Part shown: positions 8,701 to 18,011 of the stretch, in pieces
How the letters are laid out: every line of letters begins with the position of its first letter
How positions within the stretch are numbered: the stretch's first letter is position 1
Assembly: GCF_013393385.1 (NCBI RefSeq)
Contig: NZ_AP023239.1
Span: forward strand, 1,860,001 to 1,924,000
Length of the DNA: 64,000 nucleotides
DNA from: Paenibacillus sp. URB8-2
Lineage (GTDB): Bacteria; Bacillota; Bacilli; Paenibacillales; Paenibacillaceae
Reading direction: 5' to 3'
The notes under the pieces: generated by a model
What the model saw: the letters and a program-made list of their open reading frames with translations, nothing else
Database searches by the model: none
Told to the model about the DNA's origin: nothing
Translations under genes and position numbers: made by a program

Positions 8701-9927
8701 GAGGGCCATTTCAGCCGGCTGGTGATCGGCCCGGAGACGGAATGGACTCCACGGCTAGAGGAGGCGGTTTCCAGCTTGTCCGGAACTTCGTGCGAGGTGC
8801 TGCTACTGGAAAGAAAGCCCGGAGCTGTCACCGTGTTTGGGAACGAATTTAAGGTGCTGGAGGATACTGGGGATTACAATGGGCTTCACTTCCGCACCGG
8901 TCATTCTCTGGTATGGGGACTGAACGGGATGGACTGCGAAGCGGCCCGGGGACCTTTTGTCCGCTATCCCCTTGAAGTGCACCGGAGGGAAATCATTCAG
9001 CATCCGCTGAAGGGAGAGCCCTTCTGGCCGGTGGCCGATGTGGTCACCAAGAGCAAAGGGAACTGGTTCATCCATCTCCCAGTTGCCGTTCATGGCTATG
9101 CCGCCGTGCAGCTGTCGATCGGGAAATGCACCTTGACCGTCTGCCAGCTTCCGTTAACCGAAGGGTCGGCATACGCCCGCTATATGCTGAGAACGCTGCT
9201 GACCAATTTGGGAGTGAAACTGGAAGAAAGCAGGGAGAATCTTCATCCCGCGATTCGCGCGCAAAGGGCCGAGGATATCCGCATCGACGGCCATTTGGAG
9301 GAATGGGTGTGCGAGGTCGGCGATCCGAATCTCACGAAGTGGAAGCGCAGCGAGCCCATTGTCCTCGACAGCCGCTCCGTTTCTTTCGGTGCAGTGAAGG
9401 ACAACAGCGATTGCAGCGGGATTTTCTATGTGATGCATGACGACCGGGAGCTGTTCATAGCCGCCCATGTTCTGGACGATTCCCTATGCGTTTGGAAGGG
9501 CGAGGATGCGGACGCGATTCAAGGCGACGGGTTCGAGCTTATCCTGGGCGGGGTGCATCTGCAGGCTTATCTCACGGACGGGCAAACCTTGTCTGTCCGC
9601 AGACGGAAAGCCGGAGACGACAAATGGTCATGGGTTCCTGGAGCGCGAAGCGCGTGGAAGCGGATGGGGTATAAAGATTTTCATTTCAATCCCGACATCG
9701 ACTGGATCAAGGGCGGTTCGGCGTCCATCCCGCTAAGCGGCTATGCGTTCGAATTGGCGGTGCCTCTTGAGCTGTTCGGCTGGAAGGAAGGTTATCCCGA
9801 GCAGGCTGAATTTCAACTGCTGCTCAGGGACGTTGACGATGCTGAAGAAGGAGTGAAGGCGGAGCTGTCGTTTCCGTGGTCGCGGGGGACACAGCATTCG
9901 GCGGCACAGTTGATTTTTGCGGAATAA
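5725..9927 (+). CDS. Very large glycoside hydrolase family 2 enzyme with C-terminal CBM9-like domain
   Basis: About 1400 residues, roughly twice a simple GH2 enzyme. Start at ATG 5725 behind GAGGAG; an upstream in-frame ATG at 5701 has no ribosome site. Visible order: GH2 jelly-roll sugar-binding domain (about 1-200), Ig-like sandwich (200-300), TIM barrel (300-560) with acid/base Glu435 in WDVENEQ and nucleophile Glu505 in LGEWWSGG, further Ig-like and Rossmann-like segments (LLLGPGASDDLTAEEGEIL), and a CBM9/DOMON-like domain from about residue 1184 (DIRIDGHLEEW). GH2 members act as beta-galactosidases, beta-glucuronidases or related exo-enzymes; the exact sugar cannot be told. No signal peptide is seen, so it probably works inside the cell on imported oligosaccharides beside the sulfatases that follow. 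Confidence 0.9.
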   Translation: MDLDQELYKDSAALLDGGVLLSPEEQADGKGMLLTQWWFKPADREEEWSPIKVPSFWDLPEQYDHSRNWKQVHEAWYAAAFTLADRDNVKRYELHFRGVSQLCRVYVNGRFVGEHGGRYTPFFFDITDVLEDEGRQIVHVFVQDGTAAYDPETDALLYQVGVMPVKDKIPDPMLPDHPYFGGIWQLVYIRAKHPAHITACKVETSWRKREVTVRLHTSQALTETSRLEILIRHYNGNPERRTEEEAVKRLVVDLSVVSTEPGAELIVRSPWEDAEYWSPGHPHLYVLEVLLYEGDLLADRHRERFGFREFWIDGGDFYLNGVKTRLFGDSFNMGIQMLGSFSRRDYLELFYSTIKQELNVNCIRVHGLIGPEIMFEVADEIGLLMIDQSGIWSAGGAHYNRGGERLLGHLETEFEEWVKRDWNHPSVIIWDVENEQVRSQHQFMPWVRKLDDLVLRHDATRPVQHSGAGSMAGHSDIYHIHHHETYTALCEAWSKVRDKPLVLGEWWSGGKAGLLRSMTGVDSLDYSEYSERMGKFYHERIMEWRSFGVSGVMPYHWLMDAFLPIFPYRHRLFLKNSGEMEPAPDFASPYGDDPNVPKELVNPGWDPDRWSYRLNEPIAKGFGEAFAPIAAMFLEKWSHVWSGEWVEHTVLVMNDSEEPAAIEAEVAVRSGRSRRIVQRVILELAPGEHRRFSVTFEVPAVNDVQSLEWEAALALGGKQIYTCRKRVWAYPARTLPELNARLGLMGETQELTAEKLRASLVRSMEDLQEVDILLLGPGASDDLTAEEGEILNGWISRGGKLLVLDQSRPNCWFPLPLGFTSVLTGLPLAFRGIGKQPEPDRSNYASRYAAVYAKGHPVFRHVEGAAVSHWRNGDGRVVDDTLLKPFANKDAGTANLRVLAGGNRQDYASVLECAWGEGHVIFSQLKIADNLTIDPQATWLLYDMLAYLAASPERPFREKVVVLGASTGELLRQQGAAAVILDETEDLARLIREGHFSRLVIGPETEWTPRLEEAVSSLSGTSCEVLLLERKPGAVTVFGNEFKVLEDTGDYNGLHFRTGHSLVWGLNGMDCEAARGPFVRYPLEVHRREIIQHPLKGEPFWPVADVVTKSKGNWFIHLPVAVHGYAAVQLSIGKCTLTVCQLPLTEGSAYARYMLRTLLTNLGVKLEESRENLHPAIRAQRAEDIRIDGHLEEWVCEVGDPNLTKWKRSEPIVLDSRSVSFGAVKDNSDCSGIFYVMHDDRELFIAAHVLDDSLCVWKGEDADAIQGDGFELILGGVHLQAYLTDGQTLSVRRRKAGDDKWSWVPGARSAWKRMGYKDFHFNPDIDWIKGGSASIPLSGYAFELAVPLELFGWKEGYPEQAEFQLLLRDVDDAEEGVKAELSFPWSRGTQHSAAQLIFAE

Positions 9928-9955
9928 GGAACATTCATAGCGAGGAGGCCAACCG

Positions 9956-11440
9956 ATGACTGAACCGACAGATATGCCAGATCACCCGGATAGGCCGCTG
10001 CTGCCGAACATCATCCTGTTCATCCCGGACCAGTGGCGAGGCAAGGATACCGGCTGCCTCGGCAATCCCGTTATCCATACCCCCCACACGGACGAATTGG
10101 CGAAAGAAGGGGCAGCCTTTGCCAATTGCTATGCGCAGAGCACGGTGTGTACGCCGAGCCGCTGCTCGTTTATGACCGGATGGTATCCGCATGTAAGAGG
10201 CCATCGGACGATGCATCACATGCTTTCGCCGGACGAACCATTTTTACTGAAGCAGTTGAAGGAGCAAGGCTATTACGTCTGGTGGGGCGGGAAGAACGAC
10301 GTCGTTCGTGTGGAGGAAGAAGAGAGCGTATGCTCTTTTCGATTCCGTACAGACCATTCGGCGGTAGAGGACTTGAAGACTCCCGCGGTGAATCCCGGCC
10401 ACCGGCTGTTTTATTCGCATTACCGCGGAAAAACAGGAGATCGCCCGGTCAGGATTGAGGACGACGCGCTGGTCGATGGAGCGGTTCGCTTCTTGGAGAA
10501 CGCCCCTCCCCAGCCCTTCTGCCTATGTCTGACGCTGCATAACCCGCATGTTCCGTTCCAGGTGGACGAACCTTACTACTCCATGTACGACCGCGGCGGG
10601 CTTCCGCCGATCATCCCCCGACCGGAGGACGGGGCCAAATCCCGGCATATGCCGCTCATTCGGGAGCGTATGAATCTTAATGCGCTCGGCGAAGACGATA
10701 TGCGGGAAATACTCGCCGTGTACTACGGTATGATTACCCGGACGGATGCCGCGCTGGGACGGCTGATGGCCGCGCTGAAAGCAAGCGGGCATTGGGACGA
10801 CTCGGCGGTGTTCGTATTCAGCGACCACGGCGAGTATGCCGGCGATTACCATATGGTGGAGAAATCGCAAAACGGCTTTGAGGACGACTTGACCAAAGTC
10901 CCGCTTATCGTCAAATATCCATCCTGGATTCCGGTTGCGGAGCGGAAGCAGCCGGTAGACGAACTGGTTGAATTGATCGACGTGTATGCGACGGTGGCTG
11001 AGCTGGCCCGGCTGAAGCAGCGGCATACCCACTTCGGGCGATCGCTTGTGCCGGTCAGCACCGGGCGGGCCGAGAGCCACCGGACGGAGGTGTTTTGCGA
11101 AGGAGGGGCGCTTGCCTTCGAGCCCCATACACATGAGCCGCCGGTCAGCCGGGAGAGAGTATATTGGCCGCGGCTCAGCGCGCAGTACGATGACCGGGAA
11201 TCGCACGGCAAAGGCGTCATGGTGCGGACGAAGGAATGGAAGTTCGTGAAACGGTTGTACGAGGGCGATGAGCTGTATGATCTTACCGCTGATCCGGACG
11301 AGCTGCGCAATTTGGCCGGCGATCCCCATTATGCGACGATACGCAATGATATGTTGAACCGGATCGCGCTATGGTATATGGAAACGGCCGACGCCGTTCC
11401 TTATGAGCCTGTAATGCACAAGCTGGAAGGGAGGCTGTAA
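9956..11440 (+). CDS. Sulfatase, Cys type (first of a paralogous pair)
   Basis: A 494-residue type I sulfatase that hydrolyses sulfate esters, probably on an imported oligosaccharide. The signature CTPSR starts at Cys65, the residue converted to formylglycine; in Cys form it fits the maturase encoded at 19518. Metal-site residues are suggested by PDQW near residue 24 and by VFSDHGEYAGD, with a downstream Lys (VEKSQ). There is no signal peptide, so the enzyme should be cytoplasmic. GAGGAGG precedes the ATG. The next gene is a clear paralogue, separated by three bases. Substrate and S1 subfamily are not known. Confidence 0.93.
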   Translation: MTEPTDMPDHPDRPLLPNIILFIPDQWRGKDTGCLGNPVIHTPHTDELAKEGAAFANCYAQSTVCTPSRCSFMTGWYPHVRGHRTMHHMLSPDEPFLLKQLKEQGYYVWWGGKNDVVRVEEEESVCSFRFRTDHSAVEDLKTPAVNPGHRLFYSHYRGKTGDRPVRIEDDALVDGAVRFLENAPPQPFCLCLTLHNPHVPFQVDEPYYSMYDRGGLPPIIPRPEDGAKSRHMPLIRERMNLNALGEDDMREILAVYYGMITRTDAALGRLMAALKASGHWDDSAVFVFSDHGEYAGDYHMVEKSQNGFEDDLTKVPLIVKYPSWIPVAERKQPVDELVELIDVYATVAELARLKQRHTHFGRSLVPVSTGRAESHRTEVFCEGGALAFEPHTHEPPVSRERVYWPRLSAQYDDRESHGKGVMVRTKEWKFVKRLYEGDELYDLTADPDELRNLAGDPHYATIRNDMLNRIALWYMETADAVPYEPVMHKLEGRL

Positions 11441-11443
11441 CGG

Positions 11444-12940
11444 ATGACGCAGACCAAACGGCCGAATTTGATTATTTTTATTGCCGATTCGTGGCGGGGC
11501 AAGGATGTCGGTTACCTCGGAAACAAGGTGATCCGAACGCCCCATGCCGATGCGCTGGCCCGCGAAGGCGTCGCCTTCTCCAACTGCTTTGTGCAAAATA
11601 CGGTTTGCACGCCGAGCCGCTGTTCGTTCATGAGCGGGCGGTATCCGCATGTCAAAGGGCACCGGGTGCAGGAGCATAAGCTGGTGATCGCCGATGACGA
11701 TCCGGTCATCCTGAAGGAGCTAAAGGATCAGGGTTATTATATTTGGTGCAACGCCGTCCCTCCGGTGAAATCCGGCGATATTCACGAATGGTGCTCGGAA
11801 TTGTACACCCCGGAGCCGGGCAGCTATGAATCGAATTCCGGTCCCGTTATGGATGCGGGCGACCCGCTGTACTACTCGTTCTACCGCGGCAAGGCAGGGG
11901 ATAAGGAAATGTTTACCCGCGACGACGCGATTGTGCAGGGCGCCATCGACTTTTTGGCAAGCGGGCCGCCGGAGCCCTTCTGCTTGTTCATTACTGTAGC
12001 GTCGCCCCATCCGCCGTTTCGGGTGGAAGAACCGTATTTCTCCATGTACGACCGCGACAAGCTTCCGCCGATCATTGCCAAGCCCGAGCCCGGCACGAAG
12101 TCGGCCTTCCTGGACAGAGTGCGGGAGCGGATGGGGCTTGAGCGGCTCAGCGAAGACGAGCTCAAGGAAATTTTGGCCGTTTATTACGGCATGATCACGA
12201 AGACGGATGCTTCGCTGGGCCGTCTGACCGAAGCCGTCAAGCAAAGCGGACATTGGGACGACTCGGCAGTGTTCGTCTTCAGCGACCATGGGGAATATGC
12301 CGGCGATTACTGCATGGTGGAGAAGTCGCAGAATGACTTTGAAGACTCTCTAAGCAGAGTTCCGCTGATCATTAAATATCCGTCATGGATTCCGGTGCCG
12401 AAGCGGGAGCAGCCGGTCGATGCGCTGGTAGAGCTGCTTGACTTTTACGCTACGGTATCGGAGCTTGCCGGGCTGCCGGAACGGCATACGACGTTCAGCC
12501 GCTCGCTCGTCCCGGTCAGCACCGGCAAGGCGGAGGGGCATCGCCAGCAGGTATTCTGCGAAGGAGGGGGGCTCGTTTACGAGCCGCATACCCACGAGCC
12601 GAACGGCCTGCGGCCGGGCGCGCTGTACTGGCCGAGGGTTGGCGTGCAGAACGATTATCCGGAATATCACGGCAAGGTCGTTATGGTCCGAACCAAGGAA
12701 TTCAAGTATATCAAACGACTCTATGAGCGCGATGAGCTGTACGATCTGGAGAATGATCCGGACGAGCTGCACAATTTGATCGAGGATGAATCGTATGCGG
12801 ATGTGCGGCAGGATATGCTGGAGCGGCTGGTTCATTGGTATATGGAAACGGCCGATGCGGTGCCATACAGGCTGGACCCGCGAAGAGCCGGGGAGAAGCT
12901 GCCCGTATACGCGAACGAAAAGAGACGAGGAGAATCATGA
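11444..12940 (+). CDS. Sulfatase, Cys type (second of the pair)
   Basis: A 498-residue sulfatase closely resembling the preceding one throughout (shared blocks include SGHWDDSAVFVFSDHGEYAGD and VVMVRTKE). The formylglycine site is Cys55 in CTPSR. The N-terminus reads LIIFIADSWRGKD, again without a signal peptide. The gene follows its paralogue by three bases, and its stop overlaps the next start by four (ATGA), so the three sulfatases should be translationally coupled. Differences around residues 95-130 suggest that the two paralogues act on different sulfate positions; this is inference. Confidence 0.93.
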   Translation: MTQTKRPNLIIFIADSWRGKDVGYLGNKVIRTPHADALAREGVAFSNCFVQNTVCTPSRCSFMSGRYPHVKGHRVQEHKLVIADDDPVILKELKDQGYYIWCNAVPPVKSGDIHEWCSELYTPEPGSYESNSGPVMDAGDPLYYSFYRGKAGDKEMFTRDDAIVQGAIDFLASGPPEPFCLFITVASPHPPFRVEEPYFSMYDRDKLPPIIAKPEPGTKSAFLDRVRERMGLERLSEDELKEILAVYYGMITKTDASLGRLTEAVKQSGHWDDSAVFVFSDHGEYAGDYCMVEKSQNDFEDSLSRVPLIIKYPSWIPVPKREQPVDALVELLDFYATVSELAGLPERHTTFSRSLVPVSTGKAEGHRQQVFCEGGGLVYEPHTHEPNGLRPGALYWPRVGVQNDYPEYHGKVVMVRTKEFKYIKRLYERDELYDLENDPDELHNLIEDESYADVRQDMLERLVHWYMETADAVPYRLDPRRAGEKLPVYANEKRRGES

Positions 12941-14484
12941 AAGCAAAGCCCAATATCATCTATATCTATGCCGATGACCTTGGGAGAGGAATGCTGAGCT
13001 GTTATGGGCAAAAGCACTTTGAAACCCCTAATATCGACAGATTGGCCGGGGAAGGGATACGTTTTACCCATGCTTACGGCTGTTCTTTTTGCGCTCCTGC
13101 CAGAGCCAGTCTGATCTGTGGAGTCCACGATGTTCACGCCGGCCGATGGACCTTCACCAAAGCGGGCGTCTACAAGGAATTGGATAAAGGCATGATGACG
13201 CTCGAGCAAGTGTATGAATTGATTCACAACACCGGAATCCAGAGCGGGCCGGACGATGTCTATCTTCCGCAAATTCTCAAACAGGCCGGATATGCCACCG
13301 GACAAATCGGCAAGCTGGAGTGGGGGTTCGCAACGACCGGCTACGAGATCGCGAAGCATGGCTGGGATTATCATTTCGGCGATTATGACCATCAAAGATG
13401 CCACGGCTATTATCCGACCTTTCTTTTTGAGAACGGACAGAAGGTGGACATCGAGGGGAATACGCTGATCGACTGCGGCGCTAGACGAAGCGCTTTTGAA
13501 GACGGTGAAAGAATCGATATGACGGGCAGACGGATTTACTCCCAGGATTTATACGATCAAAAGCTGCTCGAATATATCCGGCAGCACCGGGATGTCCCGT
13601 TCTTTCTGTACCATCCGTCGCAGCTTCCCCACGGGCCGGTATTTTATCCGGATATTCACCCGTCGGTGGCGGATAATCCCGAGCTTACGGATATTGAAAA
13701 AGAGTTCGCGTCCATGGTGCTGCGGCTCGACCGGACAGTCGGATTAATCTTAGATGAATTGGACGCCCTGAACCTTGCGGAGGACACCATTGTAATCTTC
13801 AGTTCAGATAACGGCCATACGCTGGCGTATTCGCAGCCCGGAAGAACTTCGGGACAAGAGCTGCTCAGCGGCAGGCCCATCGACAATATTCAGACCAAAT
13901 TTCACTCGGATACATGCGGTGACGTGTTTGACGGCAATGACGGCATGGCCGGACTGAAGCTGACAAGCTGGGAAGGGGGAGTGAGAATTCCCTATCTGAT
14001 CCGCTGGCCCGGTACCATCCAGCCTCACAGCGTCACGGACCGCTTGATCGCGAACTATGACCTGATGCCGACTCTGGCTGAACTGGCCGGTGCAGAGATG
14101 CCGGGGAATAAAGACGGTGTTTCCTTTGCCTCGCTTATTAACAATGAAGCCGGCGCCTTCGCAGGACATGAATATGTGGTTTATGCCAGTTATTTGGGAC
14201 CTGCGATTGTCACGGGGGACGGATGGAAGCTGCGGTGCGTCGTCCATACGGATAAATATAAGCTCGGCCCGTTCGGCGCTTTTATCAACCAGATCGACGA
14301 TGCGGTGGAATACCAGCTTTATCACATTAAGGAGGATTACCGCGAGGACAACAATGTGGCAGAACAATATCCGCAAAAGGTTCTGGAGCTTAGACAGAAG
14401 CTTGTCAAGGAATGCGACGGCAATCTGTTGAACGGAACGCCGCAGGCGCACTTTGCTTTTTACGGCAATTATGAACCCATTTAG
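12937..14484 (+). CDS. Sulfatase, Cys type, third in the operon
   Basis: A 515-residue sulfatase from a different branch of the family than the two upstream. Start at the ATG at 12937, inside an ATGA overlap, behind GAGGAG. The metal-binding start YADDLGRG and the active-site CAPAR (Cys52) are present, as are a lysine segment (GQIGKLEWG) and SSDNGH further on. No signal peptide. The layout resembles arylsulfatase A-like enzymes such as N-acetylgalactosamine or choline-type sulfatases, but the substrate cannot be read. It is followed 11 bases later by a secreted glycosidase. Confidence 0.92.
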   Translation: MKAKPNIIYIYADDLGRGMLSCYGQKHFETPNIDRLAGEGIRFTHAYGCSFCAPARASLICGVHDVHAGRWTFTKAGVYKELDKGMMTLEQVYELIHNTGIQSGPDDVYLPQILKQAGYATGQIGKLEWGFATTGYEIAKHGWDYHFGDYDHQRCHGYYPTFLFENGQKVDIEGNTLIDCGARRSAFEDGERIDMTGRRIYSQDLYDQKLLEYIRQHRDVPFFLYHPSQLPHGPVFYPDIHPSVADNPELTDIEKEFASMVLRLDRTVGLILDELDALNLAEDTIVIFSSDNGHTLAYSQPGRTSGQELLSGRPIDNIQTKFHSDTCGDVFDGNDGMAGLKLTSWEGGVRIPYLIRWPGTIQPHSVTDRLIANYDLMPTLAELAGAEMPGNKDGVSFASLINNEAGAFAGHEYVVYASYLGPAIVTGDGWKLRCVVHTDKYKLGPFGAFINQIDDAVEYQLYHIKEDYREDNNVAEQYPQKVLELRQKLVKECDGNLLNGTPQAHFAFYGNYEPI

Positions 14485-14495
14485 GAGGAGAACCA

Positions 14496-16337
14496 ATGAA
14501 TATTAAAAAGGTTATTCCCGGCATGCTGAGTCTTGCGCTGGCATCCGCTCTTGTCCTCGCCCCATCCCAGACCGACAAGGCTGATGCGGCTGTCGTCAAT
14601 TATTCGCTTACCCTGTCCGACACCAATGTAGGCACCACTCCGAGATTTTTGGGGGAGAATGTGACAGCGATTGGCGGTCTGACCGATTCGGAAAAAGAGT
14701 GGATTAAGAACAGCGGCGCCAACACGGCCCGGATCTGGTTTAATGATTTTGATTTTGAGCCTGCCAACGACAATGGTCCTTATGGAAACGGAGTCAGCAA
14801 TCTGACCAGCTTTAACGCAGCGAAAAATGCGGTCATAAGTAACCCGGCGAACAATACGTACATCAATTGGAATGCTTTTGATACGGCTTTTGATGATAGT
14901 CATACAGGGATAGACAACGTTCTGGGCTTCTTTCAGGCCAACGGCATTACGCCGCTTGCTGTTTTGCGCACGGATGTTGAAAGCAACGACCCCGATGGCA
15001 TCTGGCTGCCTTCTACTCTAACTGGTTGGCAGGATTACTGGGAATGGTGGGAATACTGCTTCGCGATCTCCTACCATCTTTATCATGATTATGGCTTCTC
15101 GGAATTTGAAATCGGCAATGAAGTGAATTTGGATAACCGGTATACTCCGCAGGAGTATGCGATATTGCTGCAATACGCCAATGATGCGATTCAATCGGCT
15201 GTGCATGCCGTCAACCCGACCGCTACGCCAGGCGTTTCACTCAGCGCGTTCGGAGCCAATGTGTATTTGAATCCCACGGTGGGATCGTATTTATCCGATG
15301 TACTGAATGCGAACGGCACAGGAATCGATTCTTTGGCCGCAGACAACTATTCAAATTACGTCAGCTACCACAACTATCAGAATCCGGACAAATTCAATAA
15401 CGGCGGCTCAAATCCCGATCCGGTCTATACGATTACCGGCATCCAGGATGCAATCGCAAATAATAACCCGGACGGTAAATATGAGAATTTAATGATCACC
15501 GAAGGCAATTTGAAAGTTGGAGACGTCAACCCGGATGATTATAACAACAACGCGCTGCTGGCTAAACTGGTCATCCAATTAGTAAACAGAGGTAAAAGCG
15601 AGGCGGCAGGTTCCAGTTATCTCCGTGGCTTCTGGAAGTTCCGGTTTACAAGCTCTACCGTTACCTCCACCTTCCCGGATAATGGCTCCACGGTAACAAC
15701 GCCGGCTTCCACACCGGAAATTGATCATGCGCATCAGTATTATTTTACCTATAACTTGATCACCAAAGCGCTGAAGGCCCGGAAAGAGGTAGTGTCGGCA
15801 ACAACCACGCTGCCGCAAGATCAGGTTATCGTAACGAAGGATGATGATTATTATTACATTTTAAATACCAACACGAGCACAACGGATTCGCAAAAAATTA
15901 CCGTGAATACCTCCGGGATCGGCATAACGAATGCTCCGGTGTACATTATGGGCAGCAGTCCCGTTAACCAGGGAAAGAAGTGGGAGAACCAGATTACGAA
16001 CGGAGTACTGACGCTGAATGTGAATGCCAACGCCGTTGTGCTTGTTCGTATTCCGAGAAACTATGTGGCCAAGACCATCTCTTCAATCAGCATTTCGCCA
16101 TCGTCATCGATTACGGTCAATCCGTACGGAGCCAGAAATTTCACCGCCACAGCACACTATACGGATGCAACAACGGCGGATATTACGGACCGGGTGGCCT
16201 GGGCTTCCTCGAATAACGCCAATGTCAAAATGCTGGATACGGGATTGGCCTACGGCCTGACGAGCGGTACGCAAGCTACAATTACCAGCAGCTATCAAGG
16301 GGTTACCTCAAATGCAGTGACGTTCAGTGTGAACTAG
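14496..16337 (+). CDS. Secreted clan GH-A-like glycosidase with Ig-like tail
   Basis: A 613-residue exported protein. A signal peptide covers about residues 1-31 (cleavage near ADA). The main part resembles a TIM-barrel glycosidase of clan GH-A: FEIGNEVN offers an acid/base Glu209 and MITEGN a nucleophile Glu336, about 127 residues apart, with WFNDFDFE near the start of the barrel. Residues about 527-613 form a BIG2-like Ig domain (ISSISISPSSSITVNPYG), often used for wall or sugar attachment. GAGGAG precedes the ATG. I cannot place it in a numbered GH family; GH39, GH86 and similar families are possible. It is the only evident secreted depolymerase of the cluster. Confidence 0.75.
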   Translation: MNIKKVIPGMLSLALASALVLAPSQTDKADAAVVNYSLTLSDTNVGTTPRFLGENVTAIGGLTDSEKEWIKNSGANTARIWFNDFDFEPANDNGPYGNGVSNLTSFNAAKNAVISNPANNTYINWNAFDTAFDDSHTGIDNVLGFFQANGITPLAVLRTDVESNDPDGIWLPSTLTGWQDYWEWWEYCFAISYHLYHDYGFSEFEIGNEVNLDNRYTPQEYAILLQYANDAIQSAVHAVNPTATPGVSLSAFGANVYLNPTVGSYLSDVLNANGTGIDSLAADNYSNYVSYHNYQNPDKFNNGGSNPDPVYTITGIQDAIANNNPDGKYENLMITEGNLKVGDVNPDDYNNNALLAKLVIQLVNRGKSEAAGSSYLRGFWKFRFTSSTVTSTFPDNGSTVTTPASTPEIDHAHQYYFTYNLITKALKARKEVVSATTTLPQDQVIVTKDDDYYYILNTNTSTTDSQKITVNTSGIGITNAPVYIMGSSPVNQGKKWENQITNGVLTLNVNANAVVLVRIPRNYVAKTISSISISPSSSITVNPYGARNFTATAHYTDATTADITDRVAWASSNNANVKMLDTGLAYGLTSGTQATITSSYQGVTSNAVTFSVN

Positions 16338-16378
16338 GACCCTAATTCCGAATCATGTTATGGGAGGAGTCAGCCAAA

Positions 16379-17986
16379 ATGAGATTAATGAAGGTATCGG
16401 TTATCGCACTCGTTATCGTTACCGCAATATTCGGGTCAAGTTCCGCGGAGGCGGCCAGTGTCTCCTTCGAGACGCCCGGAACCTTGATTGGCAGCTTTAA
16501 TACGGATCTGATCCATGAGTCGTCGGGACTTGCAGCCAGCCGTCAAAATGCCAATGTCCTCTATACGCATAATGATTCCGGAGATATTGCCAGATTCTTT
16601 GCAGTCAACACTAGCGGCAATCTGCTGGGTATTTATCAATTGGATGGCGCGACTGCAACAGATTGGGAGGATATGGCCGTAGGGCCGGGGCCCGTAGCCG
16701 GCGTGAATTACGTCTATTTAGGGGATATCGGGGACAATTCGTCCAACCGCAACGGCACGACAAGACCGAATGTTGCGATTTATCGCACACCTGAACCAAC
16801 GGTCAGCAACCCGCCAACCCCTCCAGATCCAACGGCTGTTACCACTCAGCACATCAGTTCGGCCAACTGGGAAAAAATCATTCTGCAATACCCCGGCGGG
16901 CCGACAAACAGTGAAGCGCTAATGGTTGATCCGGTGACAGGAGATTTGTTCCTGGTCATGAAAGAGCATACGGACGGAGACCCCGCTCTGAAAAACCGGG
17001 TGTGCAAGGCGAGCAAGGCAAGCCTAGACGCTTACGCGGATACAGGGAATGTATTGACCATGACGCAGGTTGCGCTGGTTACTCCCCGTCTCAACTCCGT
17101 GCGGACCGTCGGACCGACAGCCGCCGATATTTCGCCCGATGGCAGCCTGATTCTTATTAAAAATCTGGAAGAAGCATTTATCTGGCAGAGAAGCCCGGGA
17201 GAAAGCGTCGAGTCGGTACTGGCGGGCAATGAGGTTGCCCCAATTTATGTCCCCGTTGCGGTAGGGCAGACGCTGTCAGTTGGCAACGGAGAGGCGGCAA
17301 CGTTTGCGGCGGACGGGAGCAAATTTTATACCGTGACCGAAGGCGGCAATCATTTTGGCTATTTTAATAAAAGCGTCTCATCCTCAAGCGACCTTATCAT
17401 AACGCATACGGACACACCCCCGACAATTGACGGCTCATGGACAAGCGTGGATAACTGGGGAGATGCGGCGGCATACCAGACGAATAACGTGATCAACGGA
17501 ACGGTAACGAACGATACGGATTTAAGCAGCAATAACCGGATTCTATGGGATTCCGCGAACCTGTATCTTTGGCTGAACGTAACGGATGATGCGAAGACCT
17601 ATGATTCGGGCACAACCACCTCAGCGGATGACAGCATCGAGATTTATATCGATGGTGACAACAGCAAATCCGCTACATACGGACCGGATGATTTCCGTTA
17701 CGTGTTCCGCTGGAACGACCCGGCAGTCTATGAGAAAATACACGGCGCCACCACAGGCGTTGCCTTCGCAACGAGCAACAACGCTTCCGGATATAAGGTG
17801 GAAGTGAAGATTCCGTGGTCCACTTTGGGTGTCAGCTCGCCGGCAGCCGGTAAACAGCTCGGGTTCGAAATCCAAATCAACGACGATGACGATGGAGGTG
17901 CGCGTGACGGCAAAAAAGCCTTCTACGGCACCGATGACACGGCCTGGCAGAATCCAAGCAAATTTGGGACTGCCGAGCTTCAATAA
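16379..17986 (+). CDS. Secreted beta-propeller-like protein with C-terminal CBM9 domain
   Basis: A 535-residue exported protein. Start at ATG 16379 behind GGGAGGAG. Signal peptide about residues 1-24 (ending EAA). Residues about 30-340 contain repeated strands (ESSGLAASRQNANVLYTHNDSGD, in part, and VYLGDIGDNS) that look like a beta-propeller or esterase-like sheet fold. The last 190 residues, from TDTPPTIDGSWTSVDNW, match the CBM9-like fold and include DDSIEIYIDGDNS. It probably binds the polysaccharide at the cell surface. It may have catalytic activity, but no known catalytic motif is clear. It sits between the secreted glycosidase and a fourth sulfatase. Confidence 0.65.
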   Translation: MRLMKVSVIALVIVTAIFGSSSAEAASVSFETPGTLIGSFNTDLIHESSGLAASRQNANVLYTHNDSGDIARFFAVNTSGNLLGIYQLDGATATDWEDMAVGPGPVAGVNYVYLGDIGDNSSNRNGTTRPNVAIYRTPEPTVSNPPTPPDPTAVTTQHISSANWEKIILQYPGGPTNSEALMVDPVTGDLFLVMKEHTDGDPALKNRVCKASKASLDAYADTGNVLTMTQVALVTPRLNSVRTVGPTAADISPDGSLILIKNLEEAFIWQRSPGESVESVLAGNEVAPIYVPVAVGQTLSVGNGEAATFAADGSKFYTVTEGGNHFGYFNKSVSSSSDLIITHTDTPPTIDGSWTSVDNWGDAAAYQTNNVINGTVTNDTDLSSNNRILWDSANLYLWLNVTDDAKTYDSGTTTSADDSIEIYIDGDNSKSATYGPDDFRYVFRWNDPAVYEKIHGATTGVAFATSNNASGYKVEVKIPWSTLGVSSPAAGKQLGFEIQINDDDDGGARDGKKAFYGTDDTAWQNPSKFGTAELQ

Positions 17987-18011
17987 GATCTTTTTAAAAT
18001 GAGGAGTTAGA

